Shown: positions 8,194 through 17,782 of the stretch, piece by piece
Layout: each line of letters starts with the position of its first letter
How positions within the stretch are numbered: position 1 is the stretch's first letter
NCBI GenBank assembly: GCA_034521835.1
Contig: JAXHMA010000006.1
Span: forward strand, 1,116,001 to 1,180,000
DNA length: 64,000 bases
Reading direction: 5' to 3'
Origin: JAMQKA01 sp034521835
GTDB taxonomy: Bacteria > Bacteroidota > Rhodothermia > Balneolales > Balneolaceae
Translations under genes and position numbers: made by a program
The notes under the pieces: generated by a model
What the model was told of the DNA's origin: nothing
The model's input: the letters and a program-made list of their open reading frames with translations, nothing else
Database searches by the model: none

Positions 8194-8688
8194 TTAGTAA
8201 TAGCTTCTTAAAACAGCTCCAAGACTTTTGTTGCACTCCTCAAACTTTTCGGAAGCTTGCTTTTGATAGGATTCAGCTTCTTCTTTCGTATTTGCTAAAA
8301 GACCTCTTGAAACTAAATTCTTTAACTGGTTTAAATTACTTCAGATTTCCTCATCAATAACGCGTTCTATTAGAATAGCAGTTTGGGCATTCGAAAGCCT
8401 AATCTTTTCGTTAATCTCGTCTGACAGTAAGCTTCCCCAGTTACCAGTCTTTTTAAAAGAGTCAAGTTGTTCAAAATAAGCTTCTCCGAATAATCTCATA
8501 TATTCAACTAACTCTTCCTGTAACTCCAATAACGTTTCACGTTGAAATGCTCTTGAGCGTTCTTTGCGATCCTCTTTATTTTCGAGTTTTTGAATGCGAA
8601 AAGTATTCCAACTAGAAATTGTAGTTGTTGCAATGCTTGCCAACGCTCCTACTAAAGTACCGATGAACCCCCAAATAGCTGAACTCAT
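8194..8688 (-). pseudogene. Membrane-anchored coiled-coil protein with internal TGA
   Basis: From Met-8688: IWGFIGTLVGALASIATTTI is a single N-terminal membrane helix, followed by a long charged coiled coil (KLENKEDRKERSRAFQRETL). A TGA at 8341-8343 ends the first frame after 115 residues. The same frame then stays open and coil-like (NLNQLKNLVSRGLLANTKEE) to a TAA at 8194, giving about 164 residues, and this end fits snugly against the HNH gene at 8175. The single stop may be a mutation, an error or readthrough. Confidence 0.6.
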
Positions 8689-8710
8689 GTTATTTCTCTT
8701 TTCTTAGTAT

Positions 8711-9165
8711 GCCTAACTAATAGTTATCCATAATAGATAACTGCATAATAGATTATTAATCGAATCAGTAGTTTGCGAAAATAGCCCATAAACATCAAAT
8801 ACGTGCTTTTTTCGCGGATGCAAGATGAGCTACCTGGCATAACATAGCGACATAAAAATATGCTTCCCCTGCCCTTCTTGCTTTTTCCCAAGTATTGGCA
8901 GCTACCTGACCGGATACCTAAGCCAAGCTCTGTGGAAGCTGCAATGTTTGCACGCCAGCGGAAGATAAGCTCCGACAGCTATCGGAGTTGGGATGCCGGC
9001 AGCCCGCCGACGCTAACGCTTTGGAGGAGAGGCAATCCGAGCTTGATCACCGAAACCGGCTGCCAGGTACAGGTTTTACAATAATAGAATGTATTGAGAA
9101 ATGGAGTTAGAAATAACCGGGTGAGGACTATCTGCTTGACAGTTACCTTTATGAAGAGATTAGGT
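8711..9165 (-). other. attC-like site interrupted by IS1111-type remnant
   Basis: The left end GCCTAAC (8711-8717) is the mirrored end of the HNH cassette. The right end ATTAGGT is at 9159-9165. Between them lies a 3' remnant of an IS1111-like element instead of the attC core. Confidence 0.55.
8860..9150 (+). mobile_element. 3' remnant of IS1111-like element
   Basis: It contains the noncoding 3' region shared with the copy at 48655-48905: hairpins (TGCAATGTTTGCA near 8940; CTCCGACAGCTATCGGAG at 8970-8987), GGATGCCGGCAG, GCAATCCGAGCTTGATCAC, CCAGGTACAGGT, and the right end GGGTGAGGACTATCTGC followed by TTGACA. No transposase codons are recognisable. Confidence 0.6.
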
Positions 9166-9179
9166 GCAGCTACAAGCTG

Positions 9180-9900
9180 GCATCACCATTTCATCATCGG
9201 CAAGGGATTAAGAGGATGCTTCAACGTTCGTTTAGCCGATTTTTTGAGCAGCATCTTATGAAAATCTTCATTTCTGAGCCAATAGCTCTTTTTTCGATTC
9301 ATTTTTAAAACGACGAAAAAATGAATTGCAACCATCGCCGGCTGGTGAAATTTTTGTTGCGTTCCCGCCGCCGGAGCTAAAAACATTTAAACTCAATCCG
9401 CTGGAAAGCGCGGATTTCACCCGACTTTGGTTTCTGAACGCTCCCGCTCTGGTCACTCGGATCAACAAAAATTTCATAAGGACGATAAAAACCAACAATG
9501 AGACTTCATTTACGGCATCCTTATCCCGAGTTGACGTTAAATAGGGCCTGCTCAAAAAGTCTGATTTATTCATGAAAAGTCAGGGTGCTGGAAAATTGGC
9601 ATCTCCCAAGTCCAGAAAATCCCTGCAATCCGTTTGGGTAAAAGCGAGCGGAAGCCAAAAAGCAGTATGTTCTGGCAGGCCGGAAAACGAAAATATCTGG
9701 GATTTTATGGCGGGGTTTTTGGTTCGTTTTTTGCCCGTCCAAAAAATGAACACTCTGACTTCGGGAACCAACTACTCCTTGCCAATGGGACAGGTTGCTG
9801 GTATGCATGCTCAAATGCACCGTTATTTGGATAAAGAGAAAAAACCTTGCACGAAGCTGACAGGTAAAATCAACGACCCCATTGTGTAACAATTAGGTAA
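9180..9900. repeat. Repeat-rich stretch without a convincing gene
   Basis: No credible gene. It holds two copies of the dispersed ATTCATTTTT...AAAAAACGAA hairpin repeat, one on each strand (near 9297-9335 and 9700-9750), plus a block CAAGTCCAGAAAATCCCTG (9608-9626) that recurs inverted near 53785-53805. Several overlapping open frames of about 60-108 codons on both strands look like repeat-borne shadows. Confidence 0.5.
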
Positions 9901-9929
9901 TAAGGGTCTGGGGAAGCCCTATATAGGTT

Positions 9930-12002
9930 CTATGTTTCCATCTTCAGAAATCGAGCATTAATGGCTACGATCACTGTACTCAACGACATCAATATAGCAC
10001 CTAACGCAGGACTTAAGACAATGCCAAACGTATATAATGCCCCGGCGGCCATCGGGATCGCTCCAATGTTATAGCCGGATGCCCACCACAGGTTCTGCAC
10101 CATTTTACGGTAGGTGGCTTTGGAGAGTTTGATGAGCGCCGTCACGTCTTCGGGATTGTCTCTTACCAAGACGATATCGCCGGTTTCCACCGCCACATCC
10201 GAGCCGGCTCCAATGGCGATACCGATATCAGCTGTTGCCAAGGCGGGGGCGTCGTTTACACCATCGCCGGTCATGGCCACCAACTTGCCCTGCTTTTGTA
10301 CCTCTTTCACTTTGTCGGCCTTTTCGTCGGGCAGCACTTCGGCAAACACCTGGTCAATGCCCAGTTCTTCGGCAACATATTCAGCAGTCTGACGGTTATC
10401 GCCGGTGAGCATAATGCATTCGATGCCCATCTCGTGCAGGGCGTTGATGGCATGTTTGGAGGATTCGCGAATCTCATCGCCCAGCGCAATCGCCCCGGCC
10501 AGCTGATCGTCGATGATTACAAAGACCACAGTTTTCCCCTGTGAGGATATTTCTTCGACTTCCTCTTCCGGGTACCCCAATTCCTGCTCGCGGATGTAGC
10601 CGGGACTTACCACTTTTACCGGTTTACCATTTACTGTTCCCTCAATACCTTTCCCGGTGATAGAACTGAATTCGTCCGGTTCCCAGGTCTCGTCTGCCTT
10701 TTCGAGGATTCCTTTGGCCAGCGGGTGTTCGGAGTTGGTTTCCAGCGAAGCGGAGTATTTCAGAATTTCTTCATTAGAAAACTGATCATTGAAATTAAGG
10801 ATATCAGTGACGGTGAAGGTGCCTTCCGTAAGCGTTCCGGTTTTGTCAAAGATTACGGCATCCAGGTTTCGGGCCTGTTCAAAAGCGGCACGGTCGCGGA
10901 TCAGGAAGCCATTGGTGGCGGCAATGCTGGTGGATCTGGAAACGACCAGCGGAATAGCGAGTCCAAGCGCATGGGGACAGGTAATGACCATCACGGCTAC
11001 GGTGCGGTTCATGGCAAAGTCAAAACTTTGTCCGGTGAAAAATACCCAGGCCCCGAAGGTGATAAGTCCGGCGGTTATGGCCACGATGGTCAGCCAGAAA
11101 GCCGCACGGTTAGCCAGATCCTGGGTGCGGGATTTACTTTGCTGGGCCTCCTGGACCAGATTCATAACCTGGGACAAAAAGGAGTCGTCGCCGGTCTTGG
11201 AAATTTCGATAGTCAGCGAGCCTTTTTCATTGACCGATCCGCCGATCACTTCATCCCCTTTGGCCTTGTCCACCGGTTTGGATTCACCGGTGAGCATCGC
11301 TTCGTTCACGCTCGACTCGCCTTTCACCACGTTGCCATCCGCCGGAATTTTTTCTCCCGGCTTGATGAGCACCTTGTCGCCCTGTTGCAGTTCGCCAATG
11401 GGGACGTCTTCCGTGGAGCCGTCTTCTTTCACGCGATGTGCTTTGCCGGGCAACAGTTCCGCCAGTTCTTCCAGCGCGGAGGAAGCGCTCAGCACCGAGC
11501 GCATTTCCACCCAGTGGCCCAGCAGCATAATGCCGACAAGGGTGGAAAGCTCCCAGTACAGCAGGTCGCCTTCGAACCCAAACACCACGGCTGTGCTGTA
11601 AAAGTAGGCGATGGAAATGGCCAGCCCGATCAGCGTCATCATACCGGGCTGTTTTTTCTTCAACTCATCCACCAGTCCGCTCAGAAATGGCCATCCGCCA
11701 AAGAAAAAGACGACGGTGGACAATGCTGCGAGAATCCAGGAATCGCCGGAAAATCGCCAATCTACGCCCAGAAAATGCTGGATCATCGGGGAAAGAGCGA
11801 GTATGGGCAAAGTCAGCGCAAGCACCCACCAAAAGCGGAACTTGAAATCCTGCACCATCTGCTTGTGGTGTTCACGGTGAGAGTGACCGCCAGGATCCCC
11901 CTGATCGTGTTGACTATGATCAGAGTGATCTCCATGACCTTGATGATCTCCGTGATCCTGCTTCATATTATGTTCTTGATGTTGGTTATGATCCTTGTTC
12001 AT
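9930..12002 (-). CDS. copB: Copper-translocating P1B-type ATPase (CopB-like)
   Basis: A 690-residue P-type ATPase. The N-terminus is a His/Asp/Gln-rich cytosolic metal-binding tail (residues 1-48). The core has TGES (about 240), the transmembrane metal site CPH (about 343), phosphorylation motif DKTGT (about 388), SEHPLAKG (N domain) and MTGDGVNDAP (about 577). CPH with a His-rich tail and no HMA domain is the P1B-3 pattern, usually Cu(II)/Cu(I) or Ag export across the inner membrane. The HMA protein gene 73 bp upstream supports a copper role. Confidence 0.93.
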   Translation of the reverse strand: MNKDHNQHQEHNMKQDHGDHQGHGDHSDHSQHDQGDPGGHSHREHHKQMVQDFKFRFWWVLALTLPILALSPMIQHFLGVDWRFSGDSWILAALSTVVFFFGGWPFLSGLVDELKKKQPGMMTLIGLAISIAYFYSTAVVFGFEGDLLYWELSTLVGIMLLGHWVEMRSVLSASSALEELAELLPGKAHRVKEDGSTEDVPIGELQQGDKVLIKPGEKIPADGNVVKGESSVNEAMLTGESKPVDKAKGDEVIGGSVNEKGSLTIEISKTGDDSFLSQVMNLVQEAQQSKSRTQDLANRAAFWLTIVAITAGLITFGAWVFFTGQSFDFAMNRTVAVMVITCPHALGLAIPLVVSRSTSIAATNGFLIRDRAAFEQARNLDAVIFDKTGTLTEGTFTVTDILNFNDQFSNEEILKYSASLETNSEHPLAKGILEKADETWEPDEFSSITGKGIEGTVNGKPVKVVSPGYIREQELGYPEEEVEEISSQGKTVVFVIIDDQLAGAIALGDEIRESSKHAINALHEMGIECIMLTGDNRQTAEYVAEELGIDQVFAEVLPDEKADKVKEVQKQGKLVAMTGDGVNDAPALATADIGIAIGAGSDVAVETGDIVLVRDNPEDVTALIKLSKATYRKMVQNLWWASGYNIGAIPMAAGALYTFGIVLSPALGAILMSLSTVIVAINARFLKMET

Positions 12003-12075
12003 AGGATATCCCTCAATAATTTTAGCGTTACGTTCGTAAGCGACGTGAATTCATACATAGCAGCGGTCTGACTAG

Positions 12076-12312
12076 TTATTTGATACCCACAAAGTCATAG
12101 CCGGCTTCTTCAATTGCTTGTTTAAAATCATCTATGGAAACAGCACCCGGATTATAGGTCACCGAAGCCGTGTCGGATTCCAGATCCACGGCTGCTTTAA
12201 CCGTACCTTCTTTGCTTACAAGGGCTTCCTGTATGGTGTTGGCGCACCCGGCGCATCCCATTCCGCCAATAGTTATGGTGGTTTGCCTGGTTGATGCTTC
12301 TTGTGTGCTCAT
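12076..12312 (-). CDS. copZ: HMA-domain copper chaperone (CopZ-like)
   Basis: A 78-residue ferredoxin-like HMA domain with metal site GMGCAGCANT (Cys-20 and Cys-23, the MxCxxC loop) and a closing helix DDFKQAIEEAGYDF. It should carry Cu(I) in the cytosol and pass it to the ATPase encoded directly downstream on the same strand. The 73-bp gap suggests a two-gene operon. No copper-responsive regulator gene is adjacent. Confidence 0.9.
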   Translation of the reverse strand: MSTQEASTRQTTITIGGMGCAGCANTIQEALVSKEGTVKAAVDLESDTASVTYNPGAVSIDDFKQAIEEAGYDFVGIK

Positions 12313-12834
12313 AACAAATACATTTTGGTGTTCAGTGTTATTTCGAGCGTAACCTAATGGATTAAAGGCAGGACTGTATTACAGGATTCTTGACATTTGT
12401 TGTATAATTTTGGGGCGGCCTCCCCTGCCCTTATTCTCTAGTCTGTTTTGCTGCATTTCAATCTTTATAAAAAATCTGTAAGTAAACCGGTCCGGGGTTG
12501 TCTATAGAGTATAGCGTTTAAAAAAACTGCTATTCACAGACTGTGCTGGCCATATATCGCCGGCACACTATAAATGTGAGCGGCCGGCGGCAGGGTTTTT
12601 GCAGGTTCCTGTCGGGTGAACAAAAAAATCCTTACCACCTTATTCCAAATATCCTTACTTGTTATTGTAAAGAAACTATACACCCTGTTCCTCTTCTGCT
12701 TACTGGTTATTCTGATCAACTAGTAAGGATGGTTGGTTACTGATGCCTTTAACATAGCAGATGCCCGCAGGCATATCTCCAGGCTGTTCTTTCTTAGGTG
12801 TTCATTTTTTCTACGACGAAAAAACGAATCAAAA
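12313..12834. repeat. Intergenic region with dispersed repeats
   Basis: No gene seen. About 12416-12600 is similar in order and wording to 49850-50040 (AAATCTGTAAG, CTATAGAGTATAGCGTTTAAA, then a CTGGCC block). A second palindromic block (ATCCTTACTTG...CTAGTAAGGAT, 12650-12730) resembles 53480-53550. The region ends with the TTCATTTTTTC...GAAAAAACGAATC hairpin (12801-12830), at whose edge the IS110-like element begins. Confidence 0.45.
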
Positions 12835-12885
12835 AAGGTACTGTGTCTAAAGTCAAGTTAAATAAACCAGTGAAGCCTAAATAAG

Positions 12886-13928
12886 TTAATCTGCTTCGGT
12901 GATTTGCCGGTAATGGAACTCCGGATCATACCGCTGCCCGGATTTCCACAAGCTGTAGATTAACAACAGTAGTTTCCGCATAACCCCGACCAAGGCGACT
13001 TTTTTCGGTCAGGATGCCTCTCGACCAAGCGCTTATAAAATGCACGGAGGGCCCGGTTATGCCGGCTGGCACATCAGAGCCGGCATGTAGAGGGCCCGTC
13101 GTATACGGGCGTTCCCCTGCTTCGATATTTTGGTCGCTCCCTGGCGGTTCCCCGACTGGTCGAGCACCACGTCGAGTCCGGCGTAAGAGGCCAGCTGGTT
13201 ACGGTTACTGATCAGGGCAAATCCGTTGGTTTCGGCCACCACCTGCAGCACGCTTTCCCGACCCAACCCGGTAATTTGGCCAATGCGACGGATGGGCTCG
13301 GCCAGGGCCTCCTCAGACTGCCAGAGCTGGTCCAGTTGTTGGTTAATCTGCTGGATATAGCCATCAATTTGCTCGATATGGTCGGTTAGTCGACGGAGGC
13401 TGCTTTCGGGATGATCCAGGCTCGGCAGGCGGCATGTCGGCGGTTGATCAGCCGGGTGCGTTGTTGTTGGAGCTGCCCGCGTTCGCGCAGCAGCGTTTTT
13501 ATTTGCCGCAGGCGCTGCGAGCCCGGGTGCCACCGCTGGGGGCGCCGCTCCAGTCCGTAGCGGGCCAGCAGGCGGGCATCAATCGCATCGGTCTTGGATT
13601 TGATCGGCAGGCTTTTAGCCCAATGGTGAACCCGGTTGGGGACCAGCACGCATACCTGCAGATCTTGTTGATGCAGGAAATACGCGAGTTCTTCATAATA
13701 CACCCCGGTCGCTTCCATGATGAACCAACACTTATCGGCCTTCTTTTTTGCCTGGACCCACTGCACCATCTTCCGGAATCCTTCCTTGGTGTTGGAAAAG
13801 CGCTTCGGGCGGGTAAACTGGTACTGGCGGTCGCTGGTAACCGCTCCTAATCGTACTTCTACGGTTTCTTTTGCTACATCAATACCGACCGATTGAGGGT
13901 GAAGATCTTGGGAATCTACCCAATTCAT
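12886..13928 (-). pseudogene. IS110-family transposase, frameshifted
   Basis: From Met-13928 the N-terminal DEDD domain is clear: VGIDVAKETV, CWFIMEATGVYYEELAYF, SKTDAIDARLLARYGLERRP. The frame breaks near 13400-13460. The C-terminal domain continues in another frame with RIGQITGLGRESVLQVVAET, LASYAGLDVVLDQSGNRQG (catalytic Ser of the transposase_20 domain) and breaks again near 13060, before the tail ending at 12886. It is about 75% similar by eye to the intact copy at 54139-55185. Confidence 0.85.
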
Positions 13929-13989
13929 TCTATACTAATACCTTCTTACTTAGATTAGCCTTTGATTATTAATTGAGGATCGGCGCTGG

Positions 13990-14180
13990 CTTTGCTCACG
14001 ATGAATACGAGCTCGACTGGAAGTCGGCTCTTTGTACTGGTTGAGCCTTGGCGCCTGAGGAGAGGGAGCAGAACCTTTTTTACAGCCTCTTGCGCCAGCA
14101 AGGGCTTGTCGCCGAAGCCCGCTCTCCTTGTAAATCCTCAGACTCAACACCCCATGAGTGCTCATGGGGTGTTGGTATGT
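13990..14180 (-). ncRNA. Putative bridge RNA region of IS110-like element
   Basis: The long noncoding stretch between the element's 5' end and the transposase start has hairpins shared with 55230-55425 in position but not in sequence. The 28-bp palindrome at 14146-14173 (AACACCCCATGAG and its complement) corresponds to a different palindrome at 55395-55422. The stem CTTGC/GCAAG at 14089-14102 corresponds to CTTCC/GGAAG. Paired changes argue for a structured RNA. IS110-group elements are known to encode a bridge RNA here. Confidence 0.6.
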
Positions 14181-14225
14181 AAACAACCTAAATTATTTAG
14201 CCTTCATCAATTCATGGTAAACATA

Positions 14226-14400
14226 TGAGTCGCCGGGGTATCGAAGATATTGTACTATTGCAGGCTGGTCTTCAGCTCCTTGCTTTGGAACACGCATCGC
14301 CTATTCCCAACCTTTCCCCGCTACCCGGACCCCGTTGCCGCCCACTATTAAAGGGAGTACTCTTAAAGCACGTATAGAAATTACTGAAGAACTCCTGTTT
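14226..14400 (+). repeat. Dispersed repeat 'GTATCGAAGATATTG'
   Basis: The block running from CCGGGGTATCGAAGATATTG to AACCTTTCCCCGCTACC occurs three times: here, at 55485-55580 and at 56145-56245. In two of the three an IS110-like element sits at its left edge. No coding potential was recognised. Confidence 0.6.
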
Positions 14401-14410
14401 ATATATTCTG

Positions 14411-14605
14411 CCCCTCCGGCCTAGGAATGCTGGGCGGAGAGCGGGAGGCCAAAAGGAGTTTGGTATACCGGTGAGAAGCGTTGAGGCAAGCAGCAAGCGA
14501 GAAGAGACCATTAGCAAACTTCCGGCCGGCGGCTCGCAGCCGGTTCAGCATTCCCCAGCCTTGATCTTTTCGTCTCTTTTGTATCAAGACAAAAGGGACA
14601 CCCAG
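14411..14605 (+). repeat. Structured dispersed repeat, copy 1
   Basis: About 190 bp, with an outer stem GGAATGCTG / TTCAGCATTCC (14424-14432 with 14544-14554), an inner stem GGAGTTTG / CAAACTTCC, and a terminal hairpin CTTTTGTATCAAGACAAAAG. It is the first of five same-strand copies in the window (others 14847, 55856, 56487, 57296). Confidence 0.65.
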
Positions 14606-14846
14606 TAAACAAATTTAGCCTCCAGACAGAACTTTTTAAGCTAATTCTCCTTTCGGTGGTATTCATTTTTTTAATGGCAAAAAACGAATCAAAAAAAGCC
14701 ACCGGCTTGGGTAAACTTGACCTAAAGGGCTCTCCTTTCCGCTAAAAAATCTCAGATTTTTCTTAAACGCTAATATTATTTCGAATACCGAGCCCTGTAT
14801 AGCACTTACTAAAAAACCAGAAAGATTTCTGTTATTTATTTTACAG

Positions 14847-15125
14847 CCCCTCCGGCCTTGGAATGCTGAGCGGAGAGCGGGAGGCCAAAAAGGAGTTTGC
14901 TGTACCGGCGGGGAGCCCTGAGGCAAGCAGCCAGCGAGAAGGACCATTAGCAAACTCCGGCCGGCCGCTCGAAGCATGGTTCAGCATTCCCCAGCCTTGA
15001 TTTTTTCGTGCCTTTTGGATCAAGCCAAAAGGTACACCCCTTAAAAGAATAGATCTCCAGACAGTTTTTAGCTAATTCCCTTTAAGTGGTAATTCATTTT
15101 TCAGTAAAAAAAAAAACGAATCAAA
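14847..15125 (+). repeat. Structured dispersed repeat, copy 2
   Basis: The order is the same as copy 1: GGAATGCTGAGCGGAGAGCG, GGAGTTTGCTGTACC, CAAACTCCGGCC, TTCAGCATTCCCC, CTTTTGGATCAAGCCAAAAGG. In the last hairpin the loop-proximal bases changed together (TTTTGG/CCAAAA versus TTTTGT/ACAAAA), a compensatory pair. It ends with the ATTCATTTTT...AAAACGAATC hairpin at 15094-15121. Confidence 0.65.
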
Positions 15126-15167
15126 AGCCTGATTCCAAATCGGAAGTATAAAGATTAAGCTGCTTAA

Positions 15168-17765
15168 CTATTTACTCTTATAGTTAAGCAGCTTCCGAAT
15201 TAACTCAATCGGTGAAGGAACCTCCTGCCCTTTTGCCCTGTTTTGATCCCCGATTTCGTACGCTATTCTCCATTGCTGCATAAGCTTCTTCTGAGCATCA
15301 AAAAAGGAGTATTTGGAATCATAAATGGATGTTGTCTCGGAAGTTACACCATTCACCTCAAGTATTTTCAGGTTTTCGCCGGCATTTAATTCCTCCTCCG
15401 AAGGAACTTTAACATCCAGCCGCCCGAAAAAGAATCCTTCTGCGCACTGGGCTACTTCATCAATTCGTGATTCGAGCTGTGGGGTTGCAAGATGGGAAGC
15501 ATCTGAGAAACGAGCACCCCGGGAATGCGTTCCCACCTTAACAAGTTGAATCTCCTCTCCTTTTCCGGGAATATCAAACAGATGATCTCTGTGTATCTTG
15601 AAATGGTGTTTTGCCATTGTTACCGCGTCATTATCCTTAAGAATCAATTCTTCCAGGGTAGACTCCCCATCGCCCGTTAACGTTGGCAGTTCTTTCCTGG
15701 TAATCGATAAAATATGACCACTTTTTTCCGAAGGATACCGATAGTAAAATACACCATACTCCTGTCCGCCGATGTATTTCTGCATGATGAGCTTATAGTT
15801 TTTGCCCTCCAGGTGACCCTTAAGTTCTTCCTCATTCCGTGAAAAGCAGACGCCCTCCCCTCGTTGTCCTGCGTCAGGCTTTAGCACTACTGGATAATCC
15901 CAGTCTTGATCCAGAATGTGATCACGAGCCGTAACGAACTTTTCCCAGTCATTAAGCTCCGCTTCAAGGGTGATATACCGGGGTACACACCCAGATTTTT
16001 GAAATTGTTGTAAAATTTCTGATTTGGATTCCCCGATAAATCCACCATCCCGAATAGCAGGATTTGCAGCCGTAAACGCGGTCAGTTTTCCATACTTAAT
16101 CCATAAAAAGCCTATATAGCATACGAGGGGCGTGTATATCATCCAGGCAGGCCAATATTCCCAGCGCGTAATTCTGCGCCAGCGAGAAACTACCAGTCGG
16201 CGGCCCCGCCACGTAACAGCGGGCAGCACAAATTTTACAAATAAGAACAGTAATAAAATGATCGCCGGAATAACCAGGATGGCGAACTCCTGGTAGGTCT
16301 GGAACCACCGCAGCAGCTCGGTGCCTACCAGCATGGACAGCCCGACCAGCCCCGGTGTCCATACGGCTCCGGCTGCCAGAAAATAGATCGCGAATATAAA
16401 AAAGTTCATGCCGATCATCCCTGCACTAAAATAGATAGGAAAACGGCTGCCGGGAATAAAACGACTGCCAATGATGATCATCGGTCCGCGCACATTGAAC
16501 CACTCAGCGCTGTTTTCAAGCTCTTTTTCGTTGACAAACCACTTGATGGGAGCCCGCCTGATAGCTGGTTTGCCAAGCCAGCGTCCTATCATAAAAACGG
16601 CAAAATCACCTATAATAATGCCCAAAAAGCAGGCAACTGTAGCAGACCAAAATCCAATGATTCCCCGGGCAGCCAAAAGACCTGCCCCAATACAGGCCAG
16701 GTCTTCACTTACAAAGGAGGAAATAATAATGATAAGCATAAGGATAAAAAGTGTAAGGCCCTCGACCTTGGCAAAATTAATCTCCTCAAATGGTTTTTGT
16801 GATTCCAGAATACGCTGGCGGCTGGCCTCAGCATATGTACGTGCCTTGCCCGATTCTACGCGCTGAATAAAGCTGTTAATATCTTCTACAAGTTTTTGGG
16901 TTTTATCCTCTACAATCGTATGGTCGCCATCATAAAGAATTAGTTTGCTCTGGGGAACCAGTCGATGATGCTCCTGGGCTGCAGCCAGTGGGGTAAGCCC
17001 ATCTTCACGTCCATGTTGAATTAGCATCGGCTTTTTGTACTCCTTCAGATATTTTCTTATCGGCCGCTGATCAGAATCATAAAAACTCCGCGCATAGGGA
17101 ACATGAACCGGGAAATCGCGTAGGAGCCCAAAATGGGGTACCATTTCATGCAGCAACCAGGTAAAAAATAGCTGACCACCGTAAATGGCGTGATTCAGAT
17201 GGTAACTGCCGAGTAGTTCAAGCTCCTGCACGCCCAAACCCGAAATCATGCCAATGGAAGCCACCTTGTCCGGGTAGAAATGTGACATTTTGATGCCCAC
17301 CCCGGCTCCCAGACTATAGCCCACCACATGCACCTTTTCGATATTGAGGCTGTCGAGCATCTGGTTCATATACAGTGAGTAGGCACGCATGGAGTAATCG
17401 GGAATTTCACGCGAGGAAGCTTCATAACCCGGAAAATGCGGGGCAATGACCCGGTTTTCCCGGGAAAGCCGGTCAATAAATTGAGGGAACATGGTTGTCC
17501 CGATCGGACTGCCGTTCAACAATAGGACAACAGGTGGATTTTCCTTCTCCCCCTGGTAAGTATCTCGATATACCATCCGGAGGGGCTGATTATGTAGAAC
17601 CGAATCTCCTACCACCTGGTTTACGGTTACCGAATGCTCATTGGACTCCAGGTCTACAGTATCGGGCTCCAGGGTACGCCAAAAATGGGAACAGGCCAGC
17701 AACAACAGATACACTATCAGCCAACGCTTCCATCCCCGAAACCACGTAGATCCTTTCTCGCTCAT
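15168..17765 (-). CDS. Fusion: alpha/beta hydrolase + DedA membrane domain + ATP-grasp ligase
   Basis: An 865-residue protein from Met-17765, chosen because the longer frame overlaps the upstream DinB gene. One N-terminal membrane helix is followed by an alpha/beta hydrolase (nucleophile GYSLGAG near 147; acid HGREDG; His GDHTIVE). A DedA/SNARE-associated domain (about 340-530) has SRFIPGSRFPIYFSAG and several helices. The C-terminal ATP-grasp region (about 580-865) has YPVVLKPDAGQRGEGV and KILEVNGV. DedA proteins act in lipid flipping and ATP-grasp enzymes join carboxylates to amines or thiols, so an envelope-lipid or peptide modification role is plausible but unproven. Confidence 0.8.
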   Translation of the reverse strand: MSEKGSTWFRGWKRWLIVYLLLLACSHFWRTLEPDTVDLESNEHSVTVNQVVGDSVLHNQPLRMVYRDTYQGEKENPPVVLLLNGSPIGTTMFPQFIDRLSRENRVIAPHFPGYEASSREIPDYSMRAYSLYMNQMLDSLNIEKVHVVGYSLGAGVGIKMSHFYPDKVASIGMISGLGVQELELLGSYHLNHAIYGGQLFFTWLLHEMVPHFGLLRDFPVHVPYARSFYDSDQRPIRKYLKEYKKPMLIQHGREDGLTPLAAAQEHHRLVPQSKLILYDGDHTIVEDKTQKLVEDINSFIQRVESGKARTYAEASRQRILESQKPFEEINFAKVEGLTLFILMLIIIISSFVSEDLACIGAGLLAARGIIGFWSATVACFLGIIIGDFAVFMIGRWLGKPAIRRAPIKWFVNEKELENSAEWFNVRGPMIIIGSRFIPGSRFPIYFSAGMIGMNFFIFAIYFLAAGAVWTPGLVGLSMLVGTELLRWFQTYQEFAILVIPAIILLLFLFVKFVLPAVTWRGRRLVVSRWRRITRWEYWPAWMIYTPLVCYIGFLWIKYGKLTAFTAANPAIRDGGFIGESKSEILQQFQKSGCVPRYITLEAELNDWEKFVTARDHILDQDWDYPVVLKPDAGQRGEGVCFSRNEEELKGHLEGKNYKLIMQKYIGGQEYGVFYYRYPSEKSGHILSITRKELPTLTGDGESTLEELILKDNDAVTMAKHHFKIHRDHLFDIPGKGEEIQLVKVGTHSRGARFSDASHLATPQLESRIDEVAQCAEGFFFGRLDVKVPSEEELNAGENLKILEVNGVTSETTSIYDSKYSFFDAQKKLMQQWRIAYEIGDQNRAKGQEVPSPIELIRKLLNYKSK

Positions 17766-17782
17766 CAATCCATTTTTAAGAT

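Larger units (their letters stand above)
12835..14225 (-). mobile_element. IS110-like insertion sequence, broken copy
   Basis: The ends are defined by comparison with the second copy at 54089-55474. Both start with GGTACTGTGTCTAAAGTCAA after AACGAATCAAAAA and end with GTAAACAT/GATAAACAT before ATGAG(C/T)C(A/G)CCGGGG. An unoccupied site at 56127-56150 joins those flanks directly. No inverted terminal repeats or target duplications are apparent, as expected for IS110. Its transposase is frameshifted. Confidence 0.75.

Noticed and set aside
9566..9892. 108-codon minus-strand frame with overlapping 105-codon plus-strand frame
   Set aside because: No domain, no ribosome site, and the region includes the dispersed hairpin repeat.
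10725..12071. A 448-codon open frame on the plus strand over the copper ATPase
   Set aside because: It is antisense to a P-type ATPase with every catalytic motif intact. The frame's composition (Gly, His, Gln-rich without motifs) is the mirror of the real gene's codon bias.
13434..13850. Plus-strand open frames over the IS110 transposase (also 45691-46410 over IS1380 and 50978-51484 over IS66)
   Set aside because: GC-rich transposase genes give long antisense frames; the minus-strand (or IS-coding) frames carry the catalytic motifs.
14399..15023. Repeated minus-strand small proteins starting MIQK, with an IPRPEG tail
   Set aside because: They recur in each structured repeat copy, but the frames differ in length and break in some copies. 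The palindromic DNA explains the similarity better than protein conservation.
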